Shown here one piece after another: positions 1 through 10,564 of a stretch of DNA of 48,555 nt; positions within the stretch are counted from its first letter, which is position 1, and each line of letters starts with the position of its first letter. The position numbers and the translations under genes are program-made. Under the pieces are notes generated by a model that saw only the letters and a program-made list of their open reading frames with translations, made no database searches and was not told the DNA's origin. Source of the DNA: Acidobacteriota bacterium (GTDB lineage Bacteria > Acidobacteriota > Thermoanaerobaculia > Thermoanaerobaculales > Sulfomarinibacteraceae); the NCBI GenBank assembly GCA_015493585.1, contig WGCW01000047.1, positions 1 to 48,555 on the forward strand, given 5' to 3'.

Positions 1-3000
1 AGCAGCGGTCGTACTGGATCAATGTGACGCAGGAACGCTGGATCGATGTCGAAGCTGGAGGACGTGCACTGAACGATCTGCGGCTCTGGCGCGATGGAAA
101 CTGGTTGGCCGGCGTGGCACCGAAGCGCGATAAGGTCACGCCACACGAGGGTCAGCCGCTCCACGTGTTCCGCCTGGTCGCCCACCTCGAGCCCGGGCTG
201 TACCTGCTCTCAGCGTACGGCGGTCCACCGGAGCCATGGGCCAAAGAATCCTCGGAAAACCCGCTCTTCCTCCGCCTGGGGATGCCACATCTCGGCAGCG
301 CGGGCCGTCAGTGGCATGTGATCAGCGGTCTCGGGATCGACCGGTGGTTGATCCGGGACACGGCGCATCTGATTCGCATCGAGCTGCCCCAAGCGCGTCA
401 CCTCGAGCTTGATGCCGGACCGTGGTCGGAGGAGGACCCTTTTGGCGCTCCCGATCACGTCGCAACGATCGAAAAGACGAGCCGGGAGCCATCCGCAGAG
501 GTCATGGCGGACGATGCTGCATCAGGATGGGTGCTGGTCACCGTGCGGGGACAGGCCGGGCAGCCGTACGTGCTACAGTATTTCAATCCTCAAACCGCGA
601 TCGGGATCAAGAGATCGGGACGCACTTGGATTTCGACCGTCGCGACCGGCCCGCCCGAAGATACCGTCGATGCCACCGGTATCGTCGTCGAGTGGGACAG
701 GCTGAGCAATCCGATGCCGCAGCCCGCAGCCGCTCAGGTCATCCATATCAGCGGCTCGAAGGGATGGGCGGTCCGCTGCAACCTCCTCGGGCGGCTGAAC
801 GTGTTTCTCAAGGTCGAGGACAGGGGCTCGTACGTCGTGACCCTCAACGGTGTAGCCGCCAGGTTCCGGATCGAGCCGTTTTTCGTCTACAGACCTCCCG
901 AGTACCAGGCGCCGGACTGGAAGCGGCCGGGTCAATCGTGGGACCTCGATCCGGGCTACTACGTGCTGACAGTAGCTCCGGAGAAGAAGGGCATCGTCGA
1001 GATCTCGATCAACCCGACCTCGCTGCTCGAAAACCTGCGTGCCATGCTGGGCAAGGAGAAAACCCCGCACCTTCAACTTCCAATGCCCGCGGTTCAGCTT
1101 GGCGTTGTCAACCTCGCGCGCGGCCACGACTACACGCTGTTTTTGAATCAGCGCCCAGGAGTCAACAGTGGGCTCGTCCTCCGTCCCGCACCGGTCAGCA
1201 TCGAGGACCCGCTCCCAGTTGCGCTACGTCCAGGTGAGAAGATCCGGATCCCCGTTCGCATCAAAGAGACGTCGGTCGTCACGGCCCTCGACGAGCACGG
1301 CCGCCGGGTGCCTCTCTCGTTCGACGGTACGGCCTGGACCTCGGAAAAACAGGTCAGTCGTGGAACGTATACGGTCACGCTGGCCAGTCACCGGAAGCAC
1401 ACGATCTGGTGCTCGTTGCAAGCGATACCGCTGCGTTTGCGTGCCACGGCCCCATTGCCGAAGCTGCCACCCGCCACGTTGGACCAGCTCCCCAACTTTC
1501 CCAAGCTTGAGGCTGGCGTGCCACGATTCTTCGACATTGATTCCGGGCGGACCAGGATTTTCCAGTTCACCGCACCGGCAGATGCGCTCTACCGGCTCGA
1601 AACCACCGGATTGCTCAACACATCGGGGGTGCTGCGCAGTCGCGTCGTCACCAGTCTGGCCCATACCAACAGCGGTGGCTCTGGCCGGAACTTTCTCATG
1701 CACAGGTACCTGGGATCGGGGACCTATGAGGTCACGGTCAAGACTGTGGGCGCGTCCGAAGGTCATGCTGGGATCGTCCTCGATCAGACGCGCGCGCTCG
1801 ATGGGGGCGAGCTGGTTCCCGGTGAGCCAGCGCGGGTCTCGCTAGCCCGGGGTCAAGCAATCGAGTACCACTTCCGGGTCGGGGCGCAAGGGACCTATCG
1901 CCTCCGGTCATTTGGCCTTGGCGGGTTCAGCCGGTGCCGTTTGGAGGACAGTGATGGCTGGCCGTTGCTGCGGCCGGGAGGCCTGGCCGACATCACGCGA
2001 TCCTTCGAGCCGGGCAGCTACCGCTTGGTCATGCTGCCTTCGCCGGTGGCGGCCCGGCGGGTGACGTTACTGGAGAAGGTTACAAAGCCAAGATCCTTCA
2101 AGGGGCATGGCCCCTTCACGATCGCGCTCGATCAGACGGTTCACGCGCGTTGGATGGAACCGGCTGATGGTCACAAACGGAACCCGGACGTGTGGACATT
2201 CCAGCTTTCCGGTTCGACGCGGGTGACGATCAGCCTGAGCGGAGAGATGCTCGGGACACTGAAGAAGATCGTGGGCTCCACTGCCAAAGAGGTGGCCGTC
2301 GTGCCCCCGGTCCGTGGATGGTCGGGTCCACTGGAGGCGGGAGCGTACCGGCTCGACGTCCGGTGCAGCAGACGAAACAACCGCGTCGACTACCGCCTCA
2401 GGGTCTCGCCAGAAGCGCTCCTGCCCGGCATGCACCGGCGCGTCCGGGCACCGGCTGATATTCCGATCGCGACCGATGGCGGATTGATCGACATCTCGTC
2501 GTTCGGCCGGCAGGATGTTTCGGGAAGGCTCCTCGATGCAGCGGGGAAAACGATCGCGTACTCGGACGACCGCCCAAACGACTGGAACTTCCTGCTGACG
2601 CAGCGGCTGGCGCCGGGGAAGTATACGCTTCATGTGGAGCCGGTTGGCTCGGACCACGCAACGACCGATGTCCGGATTTCACGGCGCGCCGAGAAACTCC
2701 TCACGAAAGACACGCTTCCGGTTGACCGGACGCTCGAGGTCCACGATGGCGTCGTCGTGCTCCCCATCGAAGGGGGGCCGGAACAGGTTCTCCTGGCGTC
2801 GGCTGATGGCGGCGGCGGGGCGCTGGGGCTGGCGTTGGAACGTCAGGAGGGGTGCCGTTGGGCAACCGTGGCGCTTCGCAGCGGTGCCGATCCCGTGATC
2901 GTGATGCCGCGTGGCAACGGTGGGCCGCTCAGGGTCCGCATCTGGTCGCTCGACCGCCGGGAGCTCTCCGTACGGCTCCGGATCACCGGTGCTGCGCCAC

Positions 3001-4736
3001 AAGCTGTTCGCGAAGGCGGATTGGCCAAGGGTGTTCGTCTGAAACCTGTTCCGGGGTTCGCACCGAAGGTGGCCGTGGCTGCCGTCACGCTGAGCCGGCC
3101 GGGGACGCTCCGGACCCCGGAGCCTGACGTGTTGTGGTCAAACACCGGCGGTGTGCCGCTGCGCACGGCGGGGGGTGGTTTCCTGCCGGCCCCGCGGGCA
3201 ACGGGATGGATCGCAGCTCCCGCGAGGGGGCGGAACGTCGTGCTCCGGGCGGTGAGGCAGACGTTGACGCCCAACGGGGGCGGTATCACCGTTTCCATCG
3301 GCGCTGGTGCTACGGTTCCAGTCGATCTTGCCGCCGGCTCGGCGGCCGCCGTCGCGGTCATCGCCCGCAGCCTCGACGGGCAACCGGTCGTGAGCTGGCA
3401 GCCGGCCTCTCAAGGCACCACCGTGGCCACGGGTGGGGGATGGATCGCGCGTCATGCCGCCATTGGCGTGACGCTCGACCCGGCGGCGTCGCTTGCCGGG
3501 ATCGGTTTGGACGGAAACCTCGCTGGGCCGGCCGATGTCAGCGTTCGTGCGTTCAAGCTCGATCTCACACCTTCACAGCCGTTGAGCTGGGGCCGGACCA
3601 GCGGTTCGCTCGATCGCCGCGCCCTCGTGTTCGACCTTCCAGCCGGATGGGCCGGGCTCAAACTGAGTTTGCCGGCTGGATCGATCGCTGCGATTGCCGC
3701 CGGTGATGGGGTGCAGGATGTCGTATGGGCGGCACAGTCGGCCCGCACCGAGCAGATGGAGGTCCACGGGGGAAGGCTGATCGTCGCGCCGGCCGGCCGG
3801 GGAGGCCCATTCACCGTTTGGCTGACACGGGCTGACGGGACGCGGCTGGCGCTCGGGCCGGATACGCCGGTGTGCGTCGTTCAGGAACTGGCGCCGGGAG
3901 AGCTGCGGATTCGGGTCGCCGCGGGAGCCGATTCCTCCCGCGTGCTCGGGACCTTCGGAGTGGGCCGGGCCGTCTTTCTCAGCGATGAGGGCCATGTGCT
4001 GCGTGGACGCTCGCTGGCGATTGGCAAGGCATCGGGAACGCTCGTGGTGCACCACGGCGCCGGTGCGGCCGTCGCATGGCTGGGAACCGGGGACGACCGG
4101 TTCTCTGGGGTGCTGCATGCGGCGAGCAACGCGGTGCCGTCTCCCGTGGAGCTGCCAGCATCGGTCAGATGTGACACCGCAAGGACGCTCAAGACGGTCG
4201 TTGCGAAGGGGATGTTGTTCGACGTCGGCACCGATGGTCCCACCGCGTTCCGCTTTGGGCACGGCTCAGGCGGGGTGACGTGGCTCCAGGACGCCGGGAC
4301 GCGCCATGTTCTCGTCAGAAAGGATCATCCCGAGCTGCGCGTCCGGCCGTTGGGCCGCCCGGTGACCGTGCGGCTTGCAGTCACGTCCGTGACGGCGGCT
4401 GGAGAGGGTTTGGGGGCGGCAGCCCTGCTTGCGCCCGGTGATGCAAAGGCGTACCGGTTTGATGTCACCGAGGCGGGGAAGATCGGCGCCGGGGTCAGCT
4501 CGGATCCCGACGCAGCGACGGCCACGCTGTTGACGCCGGAAGGATCGGTTGTCGGGCGGGGGGTCGTCATGATGCGCACACTGAAGCCGGGCTCGTACAT
4601 CCTGCTGGTTCGTGTTCCGGCTGACGTCCAGGCTCCGGTCCGGATCCGTCCCGCGATCGTCGGCATCTCCCGGCCCCCCACGGGTCCGCCAGAGCGGATC
4701 ATCCGCCAGTACATCGAGAAAGAGAGGAACCGGTGA
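1..4736 (+). CDS. Giant repeat-rich beta-sandwich protein, 5' end outside window
   Basis: The frame is open from base 3 with no start or signal peptide visible, so the gene begins upstream; about 1,577 residues are inside the window. I do not recognise a named family for the whole protein. It is built from many loosely similar segments with a 'PG-x-Y-x-L-x-V' strand signature (for example LEPGLYLLSAYGG near the start, DPGYYVLTVAP, RGTYTVTLAS, EPGSYRLVMLP, APGKYTLHVEP and KPGSYILLVRV at the end), as in pre-peptidase C-terminal (PPC-like) beta-sandwich domains. No catalytic motif or membrane segment is apparent. Its TGA overlaps the ATG of the alpha-2-macroglobulin gene by one base, and pbpC follows, so the three are probably translated together. 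By inference it is an extracytoplasmic adhesive, scaffold or bait protein working with that system. Confidence 0.75.
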   Translation, partial: QRSYWINVTQERWIDVEAGGRALNDLRLWRDGNWLAGVAPKRDKVTPHEGQPLHVFRLVAHLEPGLYLLSAYGGPPEPWAKESSENPLFLRLGMPHLGSAGRQWHVISGLGIDRWLIRDTAHLIRIELPQARHLELDAGPWSEEDPFGAPDHVATIEKTSREPSAEVMADDAASGWVLVTVRGQAGQPYVLQYFNPQTAIGIKRSGRTWISTVATGPPEDTVDATGIVVEWDRLSNPMPQPAAAQVIHISGSKGWAVRCNLLGRLNVFLKVEDRGSYVVTLNGVAARFRIEPFFVYRPPEYQAPDWKRPGQSWDLDPGYYVLTVAPEKKGIVEISINPTSLLENLRAMLGKEKTPHLQLPMPAVQLGVVNLARGHDYTLFLNQRPGVNSGLVLRPAPVSIEDPLPVALRPGEKIRIPVRIKETSVVTALDEHGRRVPLSFDGTAWTSEKQVSRGTYTVTLASHRKHTIWCSLQAIPLRLRATAPLPKLPPATLDQLPNFPKLEAGVPRFFDIDSGRTRIFQFTAPADALYRLETTGLLNTSGVLRSRVVTSLAHTNSGGSGRNFLMHRYLGSGTYEVTVKTVGASEGHAGIVLDQTRALDGGELVPGEPARVSLARGQAIEYHFRVGAQGTYRLRSFGLGGFSRCRLEDSDGWPLLRPGGLADITRSFEPGSYRLVMLPSPVAARRVTLLEKVTKPRSFKGHGPFTIALDQTVHARWMEPADGHKRNPDVWTFQLSGSTRVTISLSGEMLGTLKKIVGSTAKEVAVVPPVRGWSGPLEAGAYRLDVRCSRRNNRVDYRLRVSPEALLPGMHRRVRAPADIPIATDGGLIDISSFGRQDVSGRLLDAAGKTIAYSDDRPNDWNFLLTQRLAPGKYTLHVEPVGSDHATTDVRISRRAEKLLTKDTLPVDRTLEVHDGVVVLPIEGGPEQVLLASADGGGGALGLALERQEGCRWATVALRSGADPVIVMPRGNGGPLRVRIWSLDRRELSVRLRITGAAPQAVREGGLAKGVRLKPVPGFAPKVAVAAVTLSRPGTLRTPEPDVLWSNTGGVPLRTAGGGFLPAPRATGWIAAPARGRNVVLRAVRQTLTPNGGGITVSIGAGATVPVDLAAGSAAAVAVIARSLDGQPVVSWQPASQGTTVATGGGWIARHAAIGVTLDPAASLAGIGLDGNLAGPADVSVRAFKLDLTPSQPLSWGRTSGSLDRRALVFDLPAGWAGLKLSLPAGSIAAIAAGDGVQDVVWAAQSARTEQMEVHGGRLIVAPAGRGGPFTVWLTRADGTRLALGPDTPVCVVQELAPGELRIRVAAGADSSRVLGTFGVGRAVFLSDEGHVLRGRSLAIGKASGTLVVHHGAGAAVAWLGTGDDRFSGVLHAASNAVPSPVELPASVRCDTARTLKTVVAKGMLFDVGTDGPTAFRFGHGSGGVTWLQDAGTRHVLVRKDHPELRVRPLGRPVTVRLAVTSVTAAGEGLGAAALLAPGDAKAYRFDVTEAGKIGAGVSSDPDAATATLLTPEGSVVGRGVVMMRTLKPGSYILLVRVPADVQAPVRIRPAIVGISRPPTGPPERIIRQYIEKERNR

Positions 4737-7700
4737 TGCGCCGCTTGATTATTCTCGCCGCTTGGCTCGTTCTCATCCCATCGTTTGCCACGGCTCAGAC
4801 GCCTCCGCCGGGAACGGTCCGCCGGCCTGCGGGGAGCGGAACGGGTCCGGTCATCGTTCCCGATCACTTCCTGCGCGCGTGGGATCCCGTGACGGTGTTC
4901 TTCACCAGGCCGGTCGGCAAGGCGCCGGGCACGCCCGAGGATCATCCCGGACGCCTTGTCGTGATGACGCCTCCTCATCCGGGGGCGTGGACGTGGATCG
5001 ACGCCAGGACGCTCCAGTTCCGCCCTGCCGATGCCTGGGCTCCGCTCGAACGGATCGCCTGGACCATCGGAGCTCACCACTTCGTGCTCCATACGCTGAT
5101 GCCCGCGCCAGTCAGAACCGTTCCTCGCGACGGCGCCACCGGTCTCGACCCGGTTGAGGAAATCACGCTGACCTTTCCCCAGCCGATCGATCCGCGCGCG
5201 CTGGCCAAGATGATCACGGTGGAGCTTCGTCCGTTGCCAGGCGCGGGCAGCGGCGAGGCCCGCTGGCTGACCCGGGAGAACTACACGATCAAGGTGATGG
5301 AGCGGTCGAGGCCGGGCGCGCCCGTTGCGTACGTGTTCCACCTGGATTCACCTATCCCGTACGGGACGAAGGCAACCGTTCACATCCGCCTCTCCCTCGA
5401 TGACAGCTCCCGGAGCTCGTTTGCAAGGATCGCCTTCTCGACGGCGCCGCCATTCCGGGTTGTAGCGGTTGGTGCCGGACGGAACCGGGTGCCGATCGCG
5501 TCGGGAGGGAGCCGCTACACGAAGGACGAAGCACTGGAAGGGGACGCTGGTCGCGTGCTTAAGGTTGAGCTGTCTTCGCGGCCCAAGCTCGCCGGCCCGC
5601 TGGCAGTGAGGACGCTGCTCCGTATCTCACCGGCTGTCACGAACCTGACGAGCTCGGTTCATGGGCGGTGGATCACCGTCCACGGAGATTTTGCGCGCGA
5701 CACGCTGTACCAGGTCCGGATCGTTCCGGCACCGCTGGTTGACGTCAAGGGAAGGCATCTCCAGGTCGCCGCCCCGAGCGAGCTTTACGTGATCTTTCCG
5801 CGACAGAAGGCTTTCTTGGAGCTTCCCTCCGGACACGGCGTGCTGGAGCGGTACGGTCCCCAAGAAATCCCGGTCAAGGGGCGCGGGCAGACGCGTGCGG
5901 ATCTTCGGATCTATCCGCTCGATCCGCTCGATCCACGTTTCTGGCCGTTTCCCTCAGAGCCGGTCTCAGTCGATGAATCACGGCGGCCACCAGGGCCGGG
6001 CGAGACCGCCGGGCCACCGGTCGGCCTTGCGGGACCGGTTCCCTATCAATTGACGCACTATCTCGTGACGCTGGGCTCACCTCCCGTATCACAGATGGTC
6101 GAGCTGCCGCTCAAGGCGAACGGCGGCACGGCAACGTTTGGGCTCAACCTCGCTCCACTGCTGAGAAAGCTTGCCGCAGCCGGAGCGCCGGGGCACTACC
6201 TGGTCGGGCTTCGTCCGCTCGATGCGGGCGCGATGCGGCAGTGGATGCGCGTCCAGGTGACCGATCTGTGCCTCACGACGGCGGAGGGTCCTGCAGGGGC
6301 GCATCTCGCCGTGACCTCGCTGTCGACGGCACAGCCCGTTGCCGGGGCGAAGGTGAGCATCGAGGGGCTGAAGAACGGGACGGTCTGGACGTCGTTCTTC
6401 TCGGGGACGACCGGGCCGGACGGCATCGTCTCGTTCGAGCCCGGGGCAAGCCCATGCACAGTGGTCAGGTCCGCGTGCCAGGTTCTTCGCATCGTCGTCA
6501 CCAAGGGCACCGATGTGCTCGTCATCGACCCGACCCATCCACCCGACGTCTTTCGTGACGGCACCTGGTCGGAAAGCTCGGGCACGTGGCTCCAGTGGCT
6601 CGTCGACGGGGAGTGGCCGGAGGTTGAGGCATCCCGGTGGCTCACACATCTCTTCACGGAGAGGCCCGTCTACCGGCCGGGGCAGACCGTGCACATCAAG
6701 GGGTACGTGCGGACACGCGCTGAGGGAAGGCTGACGATTCCAAGGCTTGTCAAGACCTTCGTCGTCGTGAACGGCCCGGGCGATCTCGAGTGGCGTCAGG
6801 CGGTCACGCTGACGGCGGAGGGGTCGTTCTCGACCGCTTTTACCAAGAAGGATGCCCCTACCGGCGCGTACACGGTGCATCTGGAAGCCGTCGATCCGGG
6901 GACCCACGCATCCCTGGTTTCCAGGAACGTCACGTTCCGTGTGGAGGCCTACCGGATTCCGCGTTTTGAAGTCGATCTGCATGGGCCGGACTGCACGTCG
7001 CTCGATGAGCCGTTCCGGATTTCGCTGACCGCGACCTACTACGCCGGGGGCCGGGTCGCCGGACGCCCGGTGTCGTGGCGGGTCACGCAGTTCCCGTACA
7101 CCTGGCATGCCCCTGGGCGGGAGGGGTTTGTCTTCTCTTCCGATGCGCGTTTTTCCGGTCACGGCCGGTTCGAGGCGACCCCCGAGCTGACCCGCGAGGA
7201 CCGCACGGGACCCGACGGCGGCGCCCACCTCGAAATCAATCCGGCGATCGAGCCGACGGCCCAACCCCGGACCTACGTCGTCGAGGCCACAGTCACGGGC
7301 GCGGACGATCAAACGGTGACATCGACGCGCAAGGTCGTTGCGTTGCCGGCGTTCGTCCTCGGTCTGAAGGCACCGCGCTACTTGGAGCGCGGGAAGAAGC
7401 TGATGCCACAGGTTCTCGTGCTTGATGCCGATGGTGCGCCGAAATCTGGCGTCACCGTAACGGTACGGCTCAAGTCGCGTCAGTGGCGCTCCTATCTCCG
7501 GGCATCAGATTTTACGAACGGGAAGGCCCGCTACGTCACCGACATCGTCGATACCACGGTCGAAACGAAGAAGGTCACCAGCGGCGAAAAACCGGTGACG
7601 CTCGACTTCGGGGTCAGGGATGCCGGCGTGTGGGTCGTCGAGCTCGAAGCCAGGGATGCCGTTGGCCGTGCGCAAACCGTTGCTCTGGACCTGTACGCGG

Positions 7701-10564
7701 GCGGTCAGCAGGCCGTCACGTGGCCGCGCCCGTCCACCAAGACGATCAAGGTCGTCCCGGATCGAAAGGCCTACGATCCGGGCCAGGTTGCCAAACTGTT
7801 GATCGAAAGCCCGTTTCAGCATGGACGGATCCTCGCCGTGGTCGAGGCTCCCGGGCGGAACCGGTATAGCTGGCTCGACGTCAACGGCGGCAAGGCGACG
7901 TTTGAGCTTCCGGTCAAGCCCGAGTGGACGCCATCGATTCCGGTTCACTTCATCCTGATGCGGGGGCGGATCCCGGGTACCCATCTCTTGCCGGGCAGCA
8001 CGACAGATCTCGGCAAGCCGGCAACGATGGCGGCGACATCGTGGGTCAAGGTCAACCCGGTGGCCAACAGGGTCAAGGTGGGCCTGAAGTATCCAAAGCG
8101 ATCGCTCCCGGGCAAATCGATCACCGTCAAGATCACGCTCGCACGGCCCGACGGAACGCCGCTGCCGGGCGAGGTCACCCTGTGGCTGGTCGACCAGGCC
8201 GTGCTCGCGCTTGGGCACGAGCAACCGCTCGATCCACTCCGCGACTTCATCGTGCAGCGGCAGTCACAGCTCGCTTTTCGCGATACACGGGGGTTGCCGT
8301 TCGGCACAATTCCGTTGACCGAGGCGCCGGGCGGTGGGGAAGGCCGCGTCCAGTATGCGCCGAAGATCCTTGAACGCGCGACCGTCCGGCGGAACTTCAA
8401 GCCGGTACCGTACTACAACCCAAGAATCATGGTTGGTGCAGATGGAACGGCGACCGTCACGGTCGCACTGCCCGACAACCTGACCAATTTCAAGATCCGT
8501 GCGATCGCCGTCAGCGGTCCGGAACGCTTCGGCTATGCAACTGGGACAATCGCCGTCCGCCTGCCGTTAATCGTGCAACCTGCACTGCCGCGCTTCGTCC
8601 GCCCCGGAGACGCATTCACGGCAGCAGCGATCGGACGTGTCGTCGAGGGAAAGGGAGGCCCCGGCGCCGTCGAGATCCACGTGACGGGGGCGGCCCTTCA
8701 GGGGAAAGCCCAGCGCGAGGTCGTGTGGGTCCCCAACCAGCCGCTCAGGATCCCGTTCAAGGTCACGGTTCCAACGCCGGAATACGGTCCCGGCGGGCAG
8801 GCGCTGCTCGGAAAGGTCACGTTCCGCGTTGGCGTCCAACGCCAGTCGGACGGCGTGATGGACGCGTTTGAAGTCAAGCTGCCGATCCGCTCAGACCGGG
8901 GCGCCGTGGTCCACCGGATCTTGAAGGACCTCAAACCCGGCGTGAAGGTCGCGCTTCCACCGGTCGAAGGAGACGCCCGTCCGGGCACCGTCCAGCGCTT
9001 GGTCATGCTCTCGACCGAGCCCGGGCTCGTGCGCATGGCAGCGGGGCTCTCGTTCCTGATGGAGTATCCGTTCGGGTGTACAGAACAACGGCTCAGCCGT
9101 GCTCAAGCGTTCCTCGAAGCGAGACGTTTCGACCGGCTGCTGGGCGTGAGGGCCGATTCCAGCGAGATCAAACAGATCGTGGGCCGGGTTCTCGCCTGGA
9201 TTCCAGGGGTCATTCAGCCGAACGGCCTTGTTGCGTACTGGCCGGGATCGAAAGGCTACGTCATTCTGACGGCCTGGACCGTGCAGTTCATGGCGGAAGC
9301 CAAGGATGCGGGCTATCCCGTAGACGCCAAGATGATGGGTCAGCTCGAAGATTCGCTCGAGCGGGCACTGCGCTCCGACTCGTCTGATTTCATCGATGGA
9401 GCCGCCTTCTCCGAGCGGTGTTGGGCGTTGATGGCGCTCGCCCGGGCGGGTCGTTTCAATGCGGCCTACGCTGCGGAGCTGGCACGGCGGGCACGCTACC
9501 TCAATCTGGAAGCGGTTGCCAACGTCCTTCAGTCGATGGAGCTGGGCGGCGTGACTGAGAAGTCCACCCGGCAGGAGCTCGTGCAGCGCCTGTGGAACGG
9601 TGTGATCATCCGGCTGTGGCAAGGCCATCAGATCTACGGCGGATTGCAGGCAGCGCCGGCACGGGCAAGCGCGTTGATCTTGCCTTCGGAGGCGCGGACC
9701 CTCGCCGGCATTGTCCGGGCGTTGAACCGGGCTGATAGCTCAGATCCCCGCTTTCCCGTCCTGGTCAACGGGCTGGTGCGTCTGGGCCGCGATGACGGAT
9801 GGGGGACGACCAACGCCAACGCGGCCGCGATTGCGGCCCTGTCGGACGTCTTGAAAGCGCCCAAACCGGGCATGCCACCGCAACGGATCGCGTTGGCTTT
9901 CGGCGCTCACAAGGGGGTCGTGGAGCTGACGGACAAGGAGCCGCTGATCAAGAGGCTCAGTCATGATGCCGGTCCGGCCAGCGTGACCCGCATCGCGGGA
10001 AATGCGGGGGGGCCACCGGTCGTGGTCCGGGCAGAGACGCGCTGGGTGCCGCTGCCACCCGGGAGCGAGGCTGCGGCCGAGTCTCACGGTTTCGTCGTCA
10101 GCCGCGAAGCCCTACGGCTCGATCCCGATCCGAAGGCGCCGCCGCACCGGCTCCTTCTTAGCAAACCGGGACTGACGCTCACGCTCGACACCGGCGCCAT
10201 CGTTGAGGACCACGTCCAGGTGGTTAACCCGAAGGACAGACACTTCGTCGCGATCGTGGTTCCGCTGGCAGCGGGGATGGAGCCGCTCAATCCGCACCTG
10301 GCCACCGCGCCGCCGGAAGCGGCCCCATCCGGGAAGTTGACACGGCAACCGGCGTACACCGAGTACCTCGACGACCGCGTCTCGTTCTACTACACGACGT
10401 TGCCCAAGGGGACCTACGACTTCTACTTCCGGACGCGCGCCAACGTCCCGGGCCGGTTCATTCAGCCAGCGGCCGAAGCGCAAATGATGTACGACGGGGC
10501 GGTTCGTGGCTCAGGGAACGGTGCATGGATCGTCATCCGCCCGAAGGGAGCCGCGCAGAAGTGA
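4736..10564 (+). CDS. Bacterial alpha-2-macroglobulin family protein with thioester motif
   Basis: Predicted 1,942-residue periplasmic protein. The N-terminus is a Sec signal peptide (MRRLIILAAWLVLIPSFATA, then QTPP) without a lipobox, so unlike the Escherichia coli YfhM lipoprotein it is probably soluble. An MG-type segment with ERPVYRPGQTVHIKG lies near residue 640, an MG5/6-like segment with LWLVDQAVLAL near 1152, the A2M-core strand region (YYNPRIMVGADGTATV) near 1225, and the thioester domain from about 1440. The thioester is GCTEQ with Cys1448 and Gln1451, a CxEQ variant that should form the Cys-Gln bond used to trap attacking proteases. ATG 4736 is preferred over GTG 4733 because it sits in a TGATG overlap after GAGAGG. 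Pairing with pbpC downstream matches the classical yfhM-pbpC arrangement, where it is proposed to defend the envelope when peptidoglycan is breached. Confidence 0.95.
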   Translation: MRRLIILAAWLVLIPSFATAQTPPPGTVRRPAGSGTGPVIVPDHFLRAWDPVTVFFTRPVGKAPGTPEDHPGRLVVMTPPHPGAWTWIDARTLQFRPADAWAPLERIAWTIGAHHFVLHTLMPAPVRTVPRDGATGLDPVEEITLTFPQPIDPRALAKMITVELRPLPGAGSGEARWLTRENYTIKVMERSRPGAPVAYVFHLDSPIPYGTKATVHIRLSLDDSSRSSFARIAFSTAPPFRVVAVGAGRNRVPIASGGSRYTKDEALEGDAGRVLKVELSSRPKLAGPLAVRTLLRISPAVTNLTSSVHGRWITVHGDFARDTLYQVRIVPAPLVDVKGRHLQVAAPSELYVIFPRQKAFLELPSGHGVLERYGPQEIPVKGRGQTRADLRIYPLDPLDPRFWPFPSEPVSVDESRRPPGPGETAGPPVGLAGPVPYQLTHYLVTLGSPPVSQMVELPLKANGGTATFGLNLAPLLRKLAAAGAPGHYLVGLRPLDAGAMRQWMRVQVTDLCLTTAEGPAGAHLAVTSLSTAQPVAGAKVSIEGLKNGTVWTSFFSGTTGPDGIVSFEPGASPCTVVRSACQVLRIVVTKGTDVLVIDPTHPPDVFRDGTWSESSGTWLQWLVDGEWPEVEASRWLTHLFTERPVYRPGQTVHIKGYVRTRAEGRLTIPRLVKTFVVVNGPGDLEWRQAVTLTAEGSFSTAFTKKDAPTGAYTVHLEAVDPGTHASLVSRNVTFRVEAYRIPRFEVDLHGPDCTSLDEPFRISLTATYYAGGRVAGRPVSWRVTQFPYTWHAPGREGFVFSSDARFSGHGRFEATPELTREDRTGPDGGAHLEINPAIEPTAQPRTYVVEATVTGADDQTVTSTRKVVALPAFVLGLKAPRYLERGKKLMPQVLVLDADGAPKSGVTVTVRLKSRQWRSYLRASDFTNGKARYVTDIVDTTVETKKVTSGEKPVTLDFGVRDAGVWVVELEARDAVGRAQTVALDLYAGGQQAVTWPRPSTKTIKVVPDRKAYDPGQVAKLLIESPFQHGRILAVVEAPGRNRYSWLDVNGGKATFELPVKPEWTPSIPVHFILMRGRIPGTHLLPGSTTDLGKPATMAATSWVKVNPVANRVKVGLKYPKRSLPGKSITVKITLARPDGTPLPGEVTLWLVDQAVLALGHEQPLDPLRDFIVQRQSQLAFRDTRGLPFGTIPLTEAPGGGEGRVQYAPKILERATVRRNFKPVPYYNPRIMVGADGTATVTVALPDNLTNFKIRAIAVSGPERFGYATGTIAVRLPLIVQPALPRFVRPGDAFTAAAIGRVVEGKGGPGAVEIHVTGAALQGKAQREVVWVPNQPLRIPFKVTVPTPEYGPGGQALLGKVTFRVGVQRQSDGVMDAFEVKLPIRSDRGAVVHRILKDLKPGVKVALPPVEGDARPGTVQRLVMLSTEPGLVRMAAGLSFLMEYPFGCTEQRLSRAQAFLEARRFDRLLGVRADSSEIKQIVGRVLAWIPGVIQPNGLVAYWPGSKGYVILTAWTVQFMAEAKDAGYPVDAKMMGQLEDSLERALRSDSSDFIDGAAFSERCWALMALARAGRFNAAYAAELARRARYLNLEAVANVLQSMELGGVTEKSTRQELVQRLWNGVIIRLWQGHQIYGGLQAAPARASALILPSEARTLAGIVRALNRADSSDPRFPVLVNGLVRLGRDDGWGTTNANAAAIAALSDVLKAPKPGMPPQRIALAFGAHKGVVELTDKEPLIKRLSHDAGPASVTRIAGNAGGPPVVVRAETRWVPLPPGSEAAAESHGFVVSREALRLDPDPKAPPHRLLLSKPGLTLTLDTGAIVEDHVQVVNPKDRHFVAIVVPLAAGMEPLNPHLATAPPEAAPSGKLTRQPAYTEYLDDRVSFYYTTLPKGTYDFYFRTRANVPGRFIQPAAEAQMMYDGAVRGSGNGAWIVIRPKGAAQK

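Noticed and set aside
6089-7312. A 407-codon minus-strand frame opposite the alpha-2-macroglobulin gene
   Set aside because: Composition is that of a codon shadow (Arg/Pro-rich) and there is no ribosome-binding site.
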